Source: Physcomitrium patens
Taxonomy: Eukaryota; Streptophyta; Bryopsida; Funariales; Funariaceae
Assembly: GCF_000002425.4 (NCBI RefSeq)
Contig: NC_037258.1
Span: 5,246,033 to 5,310,032 of the forward strand
Reading direction: 5' to 3'
DNA: 64,000 nt
In this document: positions 47,001-58,710 of the stretch, one piece after another
Position numbering within the stretch: position 1 is the first letter of the stretch
Layout of the letters: each line of letters starts with the position of its first letter
Position numbers and translations under genes: made by a program
Notes under the pieces: model-generated
What the model was told of the DNA's origin: nothing
The model's database searches: none
Seen by the model: the letters and a program-made list of their open reading frames with translations, nothing else

Positions 47001-47937
47001 GGTTGATAAAAACGCTGATAGACTAGGTTATAGACCTGAAGGTATGCTTCAACGGGTATAGAAACTGGTTTCAGAAGTTGGCAATTTAGGAAAGAGCTCA
47101 TATGTTTTTCCGCTTACATATACTACTCTATGGAGATGGAGAATTCGTCCGATATTACAGAGAAACAAACTGAAACCAGATTAGTGCAAGAATGCATGAA
47201 ATTTGCATAAGAAAATTTGCATAAAAAAATTTGCAAATCTTCATTTACTTACTAGGTTATTGTGGGATTACTTGACTTGCTGCGTATGTAGTCTGGACTT
47301 GTCCTACGGATCTCTTCTGATGTAATGTTTCTTTAACAACGGCAGAAACTATTGCATACGATCCCAAATTCGAGTTCGGCAGGTTCGATAGATACATCGA
47401 AAATTGGCGAGGACTTCTACAGCAATATAACAAAGATACGCAGGCTGCATTTAAGAATAATGAGCTAGATCGGGTGATAGCTCGTTATCAGGAGGTATTG
47501 ATTGCATCTGATGAATGATACACAGCGAATTTTATTGCTTCCTCGATTGGTGGATCTACACAGCTGCTGTGAAATTGGATGACAACAGAGTATATCTAGA
47601 GAGGACTTAAATTATTTCTAGGTAACTCTTCCCTCAATTGAAAGATGTTGGAGAAAGAAACTCTATGCTGACTCATTATTTTATTATGCAGATTCTGAAA
47701 GGGCAAAACAAATCGATTATCCAAGTATTGGAGGAAGCGTCTGCCCTGTATATTGTGAACCATGAGCATGCCGAAATGACTTTGCGAAAAGGTTACACTC
47801 CTACACTAAATTGTGCATGGAATGTAGCATTAGAGTATCTGTGTGAAATCTATGCAAGCCAGGAGGAACGGAAGCCATATATCTTATCAGCTTCTGCAAG
47901 GGAGGACATTTTTGGTCCCAGTAATTCTGAATCATAA
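41097..47937 (+). CDS. RNA-dependent RNA polymerase, RDR3/4/5 (gamma) type, 19 exons
   Basis: The enzyme copies RNA into double-stranded RNA, the substrate for small-RNA silencing. My exon model: 41097-41487, 41739-41985, 42146-42290, 42616-42723, 42810-42963, 43107-43157, 43360-43525, 43722-43809, 44110-44226, 44419-44496, 44792-44889, 45128-45279, 45420-45654, 45733-45958, 46129-46277, 46516-46684, 46882-47041, 47346-47494, 47692-47937. It sums to 3129 nt (1042 residues) with every phase matching and no internal stop. Gamma-type landmarks: R-D-G-I-L-V-G-L-R (exon 5), F-K-D-S-G-K-E-E (6), H-T-V-P-T-M-S-K (7), R-P-S-M-V-K-V (11), catalytic D-L-D-G-D (14), P-W-T-R-I (15), Y-R-A-L-D-A-D-K-T-G (16) and S-T-S-I-L-G-Q-I-Y-D (17). 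Exon 14 ends in a GC donor. The motif usually read D-G-T-G is E-G-T-A (exon 9). The first exon (acidic, serine-rich) and the start codon are the least certain parts. The family call is from memory of the motifs. Confidence 0.85.
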
Positions 47938-49556
47938 AATTGCTCAAGAATGCTGTAAATAGTTATGCAGTCGTAGGTTGTCAAGAGTTGCAGATGATCA
48001 AATGAATTGAAACCGTCCGAATATTTTCTCGGAGTTTCGTGTTCCATGACGAGTATGTTGTGGGTAAATATTCGGCCAATGTGCGTTTTTGGATGCTGTC
48101 CCCCAAGTTTTAGTATCAAAATGAACATTCCTTTGTGATGTAGATTATGAATCCTGATTCTGAAGATGGCATACTCCTGGCATTACAATGCTGATTACGC
48201 AATATACCAGTTACCTAAGAATTAGTGGAGCCTGATTTTATTTATAATTTTCAAGGCCAGTCTAGTTGATCAAATAATTACTGTGTAAAATTGGGATACC
48301 CATTCTTAAGTTTTCAGGTTGACCACCAAGGAAATTCAACATATGAGTGCTCATCAACACTGCTGTATGAAAAAAAATGCTACATCTTCAATGAAGTTCA
48401 AACACTTGATTTCATTTTACACAAAGCATACTATTTTATATGCTTTATGGTCAATGTTTCAACGATTATTACAATTACAAATGTGGCGAACCCTTGAAAT
48501 ATAGTTCAGCTTTAATAATATGTGGTTTCTCAAATATACACCAGTTTCATATCTCTATTGAAATTTGATGCTTTTAAACAAATGTGTTTCAGCAATGATG
48601 CAGCAAAGATGCTATGTGGCTATGTGGGATGTAAATTTATTCTTTTCTAAAGAGTAGTGGGTTTTTTTTGTGAGTTTAGCACATGTGTGTTTCAGCAAGT
48701 GGTAATGTGGGATGCAAGTTTGTACCTTCCAAAGGCTAGGAGCAACAAAATAGAAAGAATAGTGGGATTACTGGAAGTGCATCATGAAGAAATTTGAGGG
48801 GAGAAGATACATAACATATTTGCAAGTTTTTGGAGGTGCCAAAGGGTTGTTGGAAGGTGTCAATTTAACAACTCAAGGGTGTTGTATTAACAATATCCTA
48901 AATAAAATGAAACTTTTAATTGAGTTATTTTATAATAAAATACTTTTTCATAATAAAATAATGATATTATTATAAAAAAATATTAAAAAGTCAAAAAAGT
49001 TTAAAATAAGGAGATAATATTTATTAGTAGAATTTTGCATAATAATTTAATAATTTTATTCTTATGCCATTTTAAAAATATTTTATTATTACAAAGATTA
49101 TATTAAAAATTTAAAGTATTATGTTTTTTTATAAAGTTTATAATAATTGGGTTTTTTAAAAATATATATATATATTTATTTAAAATATAAAATATAAATA
49201 TTTAAATAAAAATAAAAATAGGCCATATATTAAATTAATATAAGTTTAATATTAAAAAAACCTTAAATCTTCTTTTTTAGAAACTTTTTTATTATTAGAC
49301 TTTATTGTTTGAGATATCCATTTAGTAATTTAGATATGGATGCATCATATTAGAAAATAGAACCTACTTCTTGCCACTCCTATACAATTCCATGATCTAC
49401 TATCTTTTTGTCTCTATATTCATTATTTGTTTGCTTATTGTGAATGATATAAATCACAAAAAAATTCTAAAGAAGCAATACATTCTTATAACATTCAAAA
49501 AGAAAAAGTAGATAAATGAAAGATTGATATCAGATAGAAATTAGAATATCTATTGT
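47938..49556. other. Downstream intergenic region
   Basis: The 3' flank of the RDR gene, becoming AT-rich after about 48.9 kb. A diverged direct duplication can be seen near 48590-48770 ('gtttcagcaa...atgtgggatg(t/c)aa' twice). Short open frames here are not supported as genes. No clear polyadenylation signal was identified. Confidence 0.55.
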
Positions 49557-50093
49557 TGTCATGGATATATATTTACTCCAATAATTATTTATATGATTAA
49601 GTAGAAGTAGATAAAAGTAGATTTATTTCATAACATCTATTAGAAAAGCTTCCTAAAAATTTTACAAATGCGGTTTTGACTTTACATATGTTTGTGGTTG
49701 ATTGGTAGGTTAAAAACTTGGTCAACAAATTAATTACATGTCACATGTATTGATAGCTTGTGGAATAAGCTAACTATGTGGTGCACATATAGAAAACTTA
49801 CCTTACAAGTTAAGATACATGTCTTGTAAAGTCAACATGTGTTGAAAGTCTTATAGAACATCACTACATAGTTCCTAGTTAGATAGTATATATGGAAGCA
49901 AGAGTGAAGCCTTCTTCACTGTTCTCAATGTCTTTCTAGTCCTTGGTCTTATTTCAAAACTTTTTAGTCTTTTTGTCTTTAACAATAATTATTCTAGTTT
50001 AATATTATATCATCTTGGAGTGATTATCTAGTCTTTTTAAGTCATACAAGAATGTCTTGATCTTTTAGTTCTTTAAGATTCATATCCTTGAAA
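49557..50093 (+). repeat. A3 5' LTR
   Basis: Starts TGTCATGGATATATATTTACTCC-like sequence and ends CCTTGAAA, a decayed CTTGACA. TATA region near 49885 (AGTATATATGG). The outer border is fixed by the ATTGT duplication; the inner border by alignment with A2. Confidence 0.8.
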
Positions 50094-52895
50094 GTTTGAC
50101 AAGAATGCTAATTCATTGTTCTTGTCTTGTTTTAGAAATAAGTGGATTATCTCACTTGTATTGTTGTATTTTGAAGGTTGCAGATTATCCACTTTTAAAC
50201 AAACTGTCTAGTTTTTTAATATTGATTTTTTTTAAAAGAAAGTAGATCATCCCCATTTTTGGAAATTTTTATTTGACATTAGAAATTATATATTACATTC
50301 CTCTAATTGACTTGTAGATTTATTAAGTTATTTAAAATAGAAGAAAAAATCTTAAATGCTACACTTAGCAAAAGTGAATAGATTTGCAACTAATGTAGAT
50401 CTTCATGAGCTTCTCAACTTTCTTAGGATAGAAATTTCATGCATCACCAATGCCAACCATAAGAGCACTATTCCTACACATATGGAAGAAGTTTGGAATC
50501 TATGCTAAGAAGTTGGATAGTTGAGAGAAGCAAATAGATCAGCCTCACGACCAAATTCAAGAAATCTTTCTCCTATAAACATGAGAGAGGCAAGGATTAA
50601 TATGCCTAAGAAGTTTAATGGAACAAGATCAGAATATTGAGGATTTTTACAAAAAATTAAGCTCTATTTAAGATTACATTATTTCCAATATTCCAATAGT
50701 TTTTTTAGAAGTACTCTTTTTTGATTTATACCTTTGATGGAAAAAGATTTATGATTCATTTATGATTGAAATTCATTCTTAGAAGTATTTATGGCGACAT
50801 TTGGAAAAAGTGAATGAAAAAGAGTAGCAAAGACCAAGGTCTTATCTTTATGACAAGGATCATGGTTACCTACCATACATGCTGTAAAATCCAAAACCTT
50901 GCTTGCAATATGGATGGGATTTATAAAGCCTTTATCAATAAATTTGAATATGCATTGAAGGATAACGTCAAAGATTTGTTATTAACAATATCAAAAGCAA
51001 ATTCTTTAAGAAAATTTATTGCTAAAGCCATTATATGTAATAATTGATTATTTAAAAGGTGTTAAGAACAAAGATTTGACTAAAGAAGAACAAATCAAGT
51101 AATGACAGCACCTCCTAAGCTTTTAGAAATCTATTCATCAAAGCTAGAACCAATGCAAATTGATATAATACGTTTTAAATCTCTCATTGAGTAAGAAAAG
51201 AGTCAATGTCATCAAAAAAAATTATGCTTATATTATGGAGAAGCTAAGAATTTTGCTCAACATTATCCAAAGAAGTAACACAATGACAAAACGAGGAGCA
51301 TAGTTGCTAAAGAAGATAATGTGTAGAAAAACAAGTTTTTCCAACTACACTACGAACTATGCAACTGAAATCATGTGCAATACCTAGTAAAGGTCCTATT
51401 CTCTCCTTAGATTCTTTGCCATGTTTTATAATAAATATGTATTTAGGATCTAAAAACCATAAAATCTACCTTATTAGATTTAAGAGCCTTAGCATATTTT
51501 ATAAACAAAGACTTTGTCAAAAAACAAGAAATATTATTACTCAAGAAAACTAAATCCATACATATAGAAGTTATATATAGTCATTTGTTATCTTTTGGAA
51601 ATGTTGTCTATAAGACTTTTCTTTTAAAATATAACAATTAAAGATCATAATAGCAAAGTAATATTTAATGTGATAAGTTCTCCTTCCAATCCAATTATTT
51701 TAAAATTATTATTGTTAAAAAAATATAATTCTTAGATAGATTAGATTTTTTATAATCTTAATTTTTTTATAATTTAATCTAAAATTTTATTAATCAAATA
51801 AAAATACATAAATATATATCCAAGGCTTTACTAATAAGTATGAAAGATTTTACGCATGCAAAAAAAAAATCATCTTTTATTATATATACTACATCTATTT
51901 TTGATGGTAGAAAGATGTCAAGTGGTATTCCTAACTAATATCAAGATTTCTACAACATTCTTGAAAAAAAAAATGTAGATATTCTTCCAAAGCATTGACA
52001 TCATAATTATTCAATTAATTTGCAAGAAAGAGCTCAACCACCATTTAGACTAATCTATAGTTTATTGCAAAATGAATTAGCTATACTCAAAGAATACATT
52101 GACAAGAACTTGGCTAAGAACTTCATATGCTATTCAAAATCTCTAGCAGAAGCTTCTATCTTATTTAAGTAGAAAAATGATGGATCTCTACAGATGTGCA
52201 TAGATTATTGAAGACTTAAAAAGTTCACCATCAAGAATAGGTATCTCCTACCTTTGATTTCATAACTACTTGACTAAGTCAATTAATCAAAGATCTATAT
52301 AAAAATAAATATGTAAAGAGTATATAACTTGGTCTGCATTAAAGAAGGAGTTAAATAGAAGATTGCTTTTCAAACTAGGTATGGATATTTTGAATATAAT
52401 ATTATGCCTTTTGGACTCACAAATGTACCAACCACTTTTCAAAATCTCATAAATGATATTTTTTGTGAGTTTCTTGATGATTTTGTTATGTATTATTTAG
52501 ACGACATTATAATCTATTCTAAGAACATAAAAAAACATGAACTTCATATTTGTCATGTGTTTCAAAATTTAGAGATGTAAGATAATATATCAAGATAAAA
52601 AAGTATGTATTTCATAATACTTAAGTTGACTTTCTAAGATACATCATTTCGAATGAAGCACTAATAATGGATTCAAAGAAGATCTAGACTATCATACATT
52701 ATAAGATTTTGAAAATAGTCAGAGATATATAATACTTTTTGAACTTTGTCAATTACTATAAAATCTTCATTAATTTTTTTTTTTCAAGTTATAGCTCTAC
52801 TTACACATTTGACTTGTAAAGAAAAATTTGAGTGGAGTAAAGAAACCAAAGAATTATTTGATATTTTAAAGAAAGAATTTATTTCTATACCAATC
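50094..52895 (+). pseudogene. A3 gag, protease and RT remnant
   Basis: Collinear with 53654-56215 of A2. RT runs from about 52080 (N-E-L-A-I-L-K-E-Y) to the A2 insertion, with Y-L-D-D near 52495-52506. Stops and frame breaks are everywhere, and CpG is almost absent. Confidence 0.8.
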
Positions 52896-53445
52896 TGTCA
52901 CGGCCATAATCATGTAAGCTAATAATTACATATAGAAATAGGTAGAAGTAAGTAAAAGTAGATAAAAGTAAGTTAATTCTATAATATTTAATATAAAAGC
53001 TTCTTAGAAACTTCCTAGACACTGCTTTGACTTCATAGGTGTCTTTAATTGACTTTTTGGATTAGAAACGTGGTCAACAAGTTGGCCATGTGCCACACAT
53101 GTTGTTAGCTTAAAGATCAAGCTAACTATGTGGCCCACACGTAGAAAAACTTGCCTTGTAAGTCAAGGCATGTGTCCTACAAAGTCAATACATATTAGAG
53201 GTCCTATAGAACGTCGCCACATAGCCCCTAGTTAGATAGTATATATAGAGACAAGAGTGAAGGCTTCTTCACTCTTGTCAACTCCTTTCTTGCTTCTAGT
53301 CCAGGTTCAAGAGTCTTTAGTTTCTTGTCTTGTGGCAATAGCCATTCCAGTTTCCTTTTAATATACCTACTTGTTTATATTTTGACTTATTATATCGAGA
53401 TAGCCTTTTTGTATATTTTCCCTCATCGAGTCTTTGTCCTTGACA
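52896..53445 (+). repeat. A2 5' LTR
   Basis: Starts TGTCACGGCCATAATCATG and ends GTCCTTGACA. TATA-like TATATATAG at 53238-53247. A perfect 13-bp stem-loop follows at 53250-53279. Two further short inverted repeats are GTTAGCTT(A/G)A/TCAAGCTAAC near 53104-53126 and TGCCTTG/CAAGGCA near 53151-53169. Confidence 0.92.
53238..53279 (+). promoter_or_regulatory. A2 LTR TATA box and adjoining hairpin
   Basis: TATATATAG (53238-53247) is followed almost directly by GACAAGAGTGAAG (53250-53262), loop GCTT, and CTTCACTCTTGTC (53267-53279). The stem is perfect here. The start of transcription would be expected about 25-35 bases after the TATA box, so the hairpin lies at or just before the 5' end of the transcript. 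The promoter role is inferred from position. Confidence 0.6.
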
Positions 53446-53468
53446 GATTGACAAGAGTACACTTACAA

Positions 53469-53481
53469 TATCAGAGCTTTG
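53469..53481 (+). other. Initiator tRNA-Met-like primer site, displaced from the LTR
   Basis: TATCAGAGCTTTG matches the usual plant primer site (TGGTATCAGAGC) but begins 23 bases after the LTR end at 53445. A1 shows the same spacing. Either the true primer site is the sequence at the LTR edge (GATTGACAAGAG) or the spacing is unusual. Confidence 0.4.
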
Positions 53482-53653
53482 TTTTTCTTGAGTGAGATTG
53501 GATTACCCCTTTCTCTTCACAAGACATAAGCATATTAGAAGTTTGCGGATTACCCACTTCTAAACTGATATTGTTCTTAGTATCTTCTTTGTTATCAAGT
53601 CTTTCTTTTCTTCTGTCTTGAGCAGTATCAAACAAATTTTTCTTAGTGTCATT

Positions 53654-54658
53654 ATGGCAGAGCTTGTTGAAATGAAGAGTGCAATGGCACAAATGCAAGA
53701 GCGAATGAGGGAGTTAATGCTTGCGATGCATCAACTCAATTCACCAACACATGAAAGAACAAGAATAGCAGAAAGTGGGGATATAGAGATGATCGGAGCT
53801 GCTTCAACATCTACAACAAATCACGTTCCTTCTTCAATTGTACAACACCCTGTAAGCACTAGAGAACCAAGAATTGCCTTATCCGAGAAATTTGATGGTA
53901 CGAGATCTAAGTTTCGAGGGTTCATCAATCAAGTACAATTGGCAATTGAACTTCAACCGCAAAGCTATCCAACTCCAGGATCACAAGTCAGGTTTATTGG
54001 CACTCTACTTTCTGGTTCTGCATTATCATGGTTTTCGTCTTTTCTTGAACAACGAAATCCAATATTGGACAATTTGGAAGCTTTTTTGGCAGAGTTTCGA
54101 TCTATGTATGGTGAACACGATGCAACTCGTGTTGCAACAAATAAGATCCGAATTCTGCGACAAGGAAATCGCTCAGTAACAGTGTATGCTTCACAATTTT
54201 GACAACTTACAATTGACATCAAGTGGGATGATGCTGCACTCATTAGTCAATTTCTTTATGGATTGCAATACGAAGTAAAGAAATTGATGCTCAACTTACC
54301 TGATCCTCAAACTTTGAGTCAAGCAATCGATTTTGCGGTAAAATGTCATAATCGACTTTTCAAATTTCGATCTGAGAATCATTCACGGGAACCTCAACAT
54401 TATTACTCAATGGCAACATCAACATCTTTGCCAAACGTACATTCGGAAGTAGAAGACATGTAAATTGACGTGGTACGTTTTAAACCTCTAATTGAGCAAG
54501 AAAAGATTCGTCGTCGTCAAGAAGGATTATGTTTATATTGCGGAGAACCTAAGCACACTGCTCAACATTGTCTAAAGAAACGACGCAACTATAAAATGAG
54601 GGGTACGACGGTCAAAGAAGACAACATGTCGAAAAACGGATTTGTCCAGCTACAATAG
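53654..54658 (+). pseudogene. A2 gag
   Basis: The ATG at 53654 starts M-A-E-L-V-E-M-K-S-A-M. The gag core is near 53880-54200 (E-K-F-D-G-T-R-S-K-F-R-G, then F-I-G-T-L-L-S-G-S-A-L-S-W-F). The nucleocapsid zinc knuckle is C-L-Y-C-G-E-P-K-H-T-A-Q-H-C near 54530-54575. Three in-frame stops occur at 54200 (TGA), 54461 (TAA) and 54656 (TAG). The first is explained by CGA to TGA and the second by CAA to TAA; the last may be the natural end of gag. Pol lies in the -1 frame and overlaps the gag end. Confidence 0.85.
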
Positions 54659-57600
54659 GGACCGTGCAGCTGGAACCTTGTACAATTCCTAATGAAGGTC
54701 CTATCCTCTCCTCAGAACCCTCTCCTTGTTTTATAATAGACTTATATTTAGGACCTAAGAATTACAAAGCCTCTGCTTTATTAGATTCGGGAGCCTCAGC
54801 ATGTTTTTTAGATGAACAATTTGTTAAAAGTCGTAAAAAACCCTTTGTACAGAAACCTAAACCAGTACATGTAGAAGTCATAGATGGTCGTCCCTTGTCT
54901 TCTAGAGATGTCACTCATGAAACTCATCCTATAAAAGTAACAATAGACGGTCATGATAGCTATATAGCTTTTAACATAATTAAATCCCCGTCCAATCCAG
55001 TTATTTTAGGTTTATCCTGGCTAGAAAAATATAACCCTCGAATAGATTGGAATTTGCATAAACTTGACTTTTCCTAGAGCGTTATTAATAGTTCTACTAA
55101 CCAAGTAAAAAATTATAAGTCTAGTATAGTAAAACCCACACTGATAGGTGCAAAAGCATTTATACACGCAGCAAAAGAAGGATCAACTTTTGCTATTTAT
55201 GCTGCACCTATTTCTGAAAACGTAAAGACTTCAAGTGGCATTCCAAGTCAATATCAGGAGTATCAAGACGTTTTTGAGAAAAAAAATGCAGATATTCTTC
55301 CTGAGCATCGTCCATATGATTGTTCAATCGACTTCAAGGAAGGAACTCAGCCACCATTTGGACCAATTTACAGTTTATCGCAAGATGAGATGGCTGAACT
55401 CAAGACATATATTGAGGAGAATTTAGCGAAGAATTTCATATGCCATTCAAAATCTCCAGCAGGAGCTCCAATTCTATTCGTAAAGAAAAAAGATGGATCT
55501 TTACGAATGTGTGTTGATTATCGAGGACTCAACAAGATCACAATCAAGAACAGGTATCCATTACCTTTGATATCAGGACTCCTTGACCAGTTGAATCAAG
55601 CTAAGATCTATACAAAAATAGATCTAAGAGGAGCATATAATCTAGTACGGATCAAAGAAGGAGATGAATGGAAGACTGCGTTTCGAACCAGGTATGGACA
55701 TTTCGAATATAATGTCATGCCCTTTGGACTCACGAATGCACCAGCTGCTTTTCAACATCTCATGAATGATGTATTTCATGAATTCTTAGATAATTTTGTC
55801 GTCTGCTATCTAGACGATATCCTGATCTATTCTAAGAATGACGAAGAACATGAAATACATGTTCGTCAAGTATTACAAAAACTTAGAGATGCAGGATTGT
55901 ACGCCAAGATGGAAAAGTATGTATTTCACACTACTCAAGTTGACTTTTTAGGATACATCATTTCAAATGATGGTCTCATGATGGATTCTAAGAAAGTCCA
56001 AACAATCATAGATTGGAAGATTCCAAGGACGGTAAGAGATGTCCAATGTTTCTTGGGATTTACCAATTACTATCGGATCTTCATCAAAGATTTCTCACGA
56101 GTTGCAGCTCCACTTACACGCTTGACTAGTAAAGATAAATTTCAATAGAATCAAGAAGCGGAAGCAGCATTTGAAGCCTTGAAGACATCGTTTGTCTCTG
56201 CACCAGTCTTATATCGTGTTGACTTTTTCAAGGCATTTTTTATGGAAACAGATGCATCAGATTTTGCCTTGGGTGCAGTTTTATCACAAATGGGAACAGA
56301 TGACAAACTTCATCCGATACCTTTTCATTCAAGAAAATTCTCAGCAGCCGAGATCAATTATGAGATCCACGATAAAGAACTTCTTGCGATCGTGGATTCC
56401 TCTCAAGAATGGCATCATTATCTAGAAGGCGCTTCTAGTCCAGTCACTGTGTATACAGATCACAAGAACCTCGAGTATTTCATGTCAGCATGCGTGTTGA
56501 ATCGTCGTCAAGCTCGTTGGAGTATGTCTTTGTCAAGATTCGAGTTCATTATCACTTATTGGCCAGGAAAACAACAAGGTTTATCCGATGCCCTATCTAG
56601 ACGTTCTTATTTTACACCAAAAGAAGGAGATGCAGCTTTTGAGCAATAAAGAACGGTCCTCTTGAAACCGGAGCAATTTCATCTCCGAGCAATGAAATCA
56701 ACATTGACTGTTGATTCAACTTTTCTCAAGCAAATCCAGTCCAGTATGTCCTCAGACCCTCTTGTTTATGATATCGAGAATAACTCTTCCAAGTCTCATG
56801 ATCCTTCTAAGTTCGAGTTCAAGAATAATCTATTATATTTTGAAGGACGCCTATATGTTCTAGAAGGAGAAGCACGTTTACGTGTTCTTCAAGCACGTCA
56901 TGACTTTCCAGCAACAGGGCACTTTGAATATAATAAGACTTTGGAACTCATATCAAGAGATTTTTGGTGGCCACAAATGTAGAAGTCAGTCAAAGACTTT
57001 GTACAATCATGTGATATTTGTTCAAGATCAAAAATTCCTCGTCATCGACCTTACGGACTTCTTCAGCCATTACCTATACCAGAACAACCATGGTCTTTTG
57101 TTTCTATGGATTTCATCACAGATCTTCCAAGCTCAAGATCTTATGATTCTATATTTGTGATAATAGATCGTTTCACCAAGATGGCACATTTTGTGCCATG
57201 TACAAAATCTATCACAGGTGAAGAAACAGCTAAGCTTTTCATTGATAATATCTATCGCTATCATGGATTACCTAAAGATATCATATCGGATAGGGGAACT
57301 CAATTTGCGTCAAGATTTTGGAGGACCCTTTTCAAGATTTTAAAAGTGGACATAAAGCTGTCTTCGGCTTTCCATCCTCAAACTGATGGACAAACAGAGC
57401 GCGTAAACCAAGTCTTGGAGCAATATTTAAGGTGTACTATCAACTATCAACAAGATGATTAGACAACCCTTCTGCCATTGGCAGAGTTTGCTTATAATAA
57501 TACGGTACATTCTTCCACGCAACAAACACCTTTTTTTGCCAATTATGGCTATCATCCACGACTTCATACTTTTGATTTTTCAAAAGTTGATAATCCTGCA

Positions 57601-58152
57601 GCAGAAGATATGGCAAATCAGTTGTCAGAGTTACATGCAATAATGAAGACGCAATTGAAGGAAGCTCAAAAATGACAAAAGATAAACGTAGATCTATATC
57701 GTAAGGAGCAACCACAACTCAATGTGGGTGATAAGGTATAGCTACTTCGTCGCAATATCAAGACTACTCGACCTTGTGACAAGTTGGACTATCGTAGGCT
57801 CGGTCCCTTTTCTGTTTCTGAACAGATCAACCCAGTTGCATATCGGTTACATCTACCGGAGTCAATGAAGATCCATCTTGTATTCCACGTGTCTCTTCTT
57901 GAACCATATAAGACAGTCGATATACAAGGAAGAAAACAAATGCCACCGCCTCCTATAGAAGTAGATAATAATGAAGAATTTGAGGTGGAAGAGATATTAG
58001 ACTCAAGGCGGCGCCGAAATAAGCTGGAATATCTTGTTCATTAGCGCGGATATGATATTAGTGAACGCACATGGGAGCCATCCAGGAATCTAGCAAATAC
58101 ATCAGCTAAAGTCAAAGTTTTTCATCAATGACATCCATCGAAACCAAGATGA
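54619..58152 (+). pseudogene. A2 pol: protease, RT, RNase H, integrase, chromodomain
   Basis: One frame throughout, -1 relative to gag. Protease L-L-D-S-G-A-S-A near 54780 and I-L-G-L-S-W-L near 55005. [13 protein letters not shown] near 55480 and catalytic C-Y-L-D-D-I near 55803-55821. RNase H: M-E-T-D-A-S-D-F-A near 56245. Integrase: H-H-C-C zinc site ending C-D-I-C-S near 57020, then D, D and E in S-M-D-F-I-T-D, S-D-R-G-T-Q-F and T-E-R-V-N. Chromodomain near 57970-58110 (E-V-E-E-I-L-D-S-R, then L-E-Y-L-V-H, then R-G-Y-D and T-W-E-P). In-frame stops at 55075, 56146, 56647, 56980, 57460, 57673, 57739, 58042 and 58128 all fit transitions from CAA, CAG, CGA or TGG codons. The start given is where the frame opens, not a start codon. 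Confidence 0.88.
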
Positions 58153-58246
58153 AAATCTCTCTTATAAAAGAGACAAGATTGAGGCAAGATAACATTCAAT
58201 TTTCTATCCTTGTTTGTAACTTCTTTACATTTGTGATGCTAATTAG

Positions 58247-58669
58247 ATGGAGAGTCAACAACCAGCGGATTCAACTCAAGAACCTTCGTTTGCTGACCTG
58301 CCGGACGAGACATTATGATTGTCACAACCTTCAAGACGACGTAATCGAGATGAACATCTTCAAGAACGACATGTTCTTCTTCGAATAGATGGTGAGATAC
58401 AACGCATTTGGTATCACGATTTGGGAAGGGACTCTCGATGTTTGGTGATTTTGCTAGAGGTAGGAACAACTCCTGATGATGTTCCAAATATTCTATTCAA
58501 AGGAAGTTACGAAGGCCTCAACAATGATCAAATAACTGGGTGGTCTTCCCGCCCTGGTATAGGACACTACCGATGGTTGAGAGGCCCTATCAATCATCTT
58601 CGAAGAGAACAGAGATCAGAGTATGTGGCGAATACAATTCGTCGCATCATAGATTTCCTCAACATATGA
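58247..58669 (+). pseudogene. A-family 3' ORF, 140 codons, function unknown
   Basis: A separate ORF between pol and the 3' LTR, beginning ATG 95 bases after the pol stop and in a different frame. It ends at TGA 58667-58669. Conserved blocks: S-F-A-D-L-P-D-E-T-L, I-W-Y-H-D-L-G-R-D-S-R-C, V-I-L-L-E-V-G-T-T-P-D, S-Y-E-G-L-N-N-D-Q-I, W-L-R-G-P-I-N-H-L-R-R-E and an Ile-rich end. One in-frame TGA (58316) is CGA in the A4 copy. Recognisable copies occur in A1 (33868-34288), A3 (about 61310-61742) and A4 (63470-63892). I see no signal peptide or membrane segment, so it does not look like an envelope protein. I do not recognise the family. Confidence 0.8.
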
Positions 58670-58698
58670 TGACCGCTCCTCGTGGAACTCGTCTCTAG

Positions 58699-58710
58699 AA
58701 GGGGGGGTAA
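58699..58710 (+). other. A2 polypurine tract
   Basis: GAAGGGGGGGTAA-type purine run directly before the 3' LTR, the usual primer for plus-strand synthesis. The same run occurs before the A4 LTR (reverse strand, 63429-63441). Confidence 0.85.

Noticed and set aside
48291..48975. Small open frames after the RDR gene
   Set aside because: Short, without motifs or splice support; most likely chance frames in AT-rich DNA.
58247..58669. Envelope gene, which would make the A family retrovirus-like
   Set aside because: No hydrophobic signal or transmembrane stretch and no cysteine pattern; the chromodomain indicates an ordinary chromovirus.
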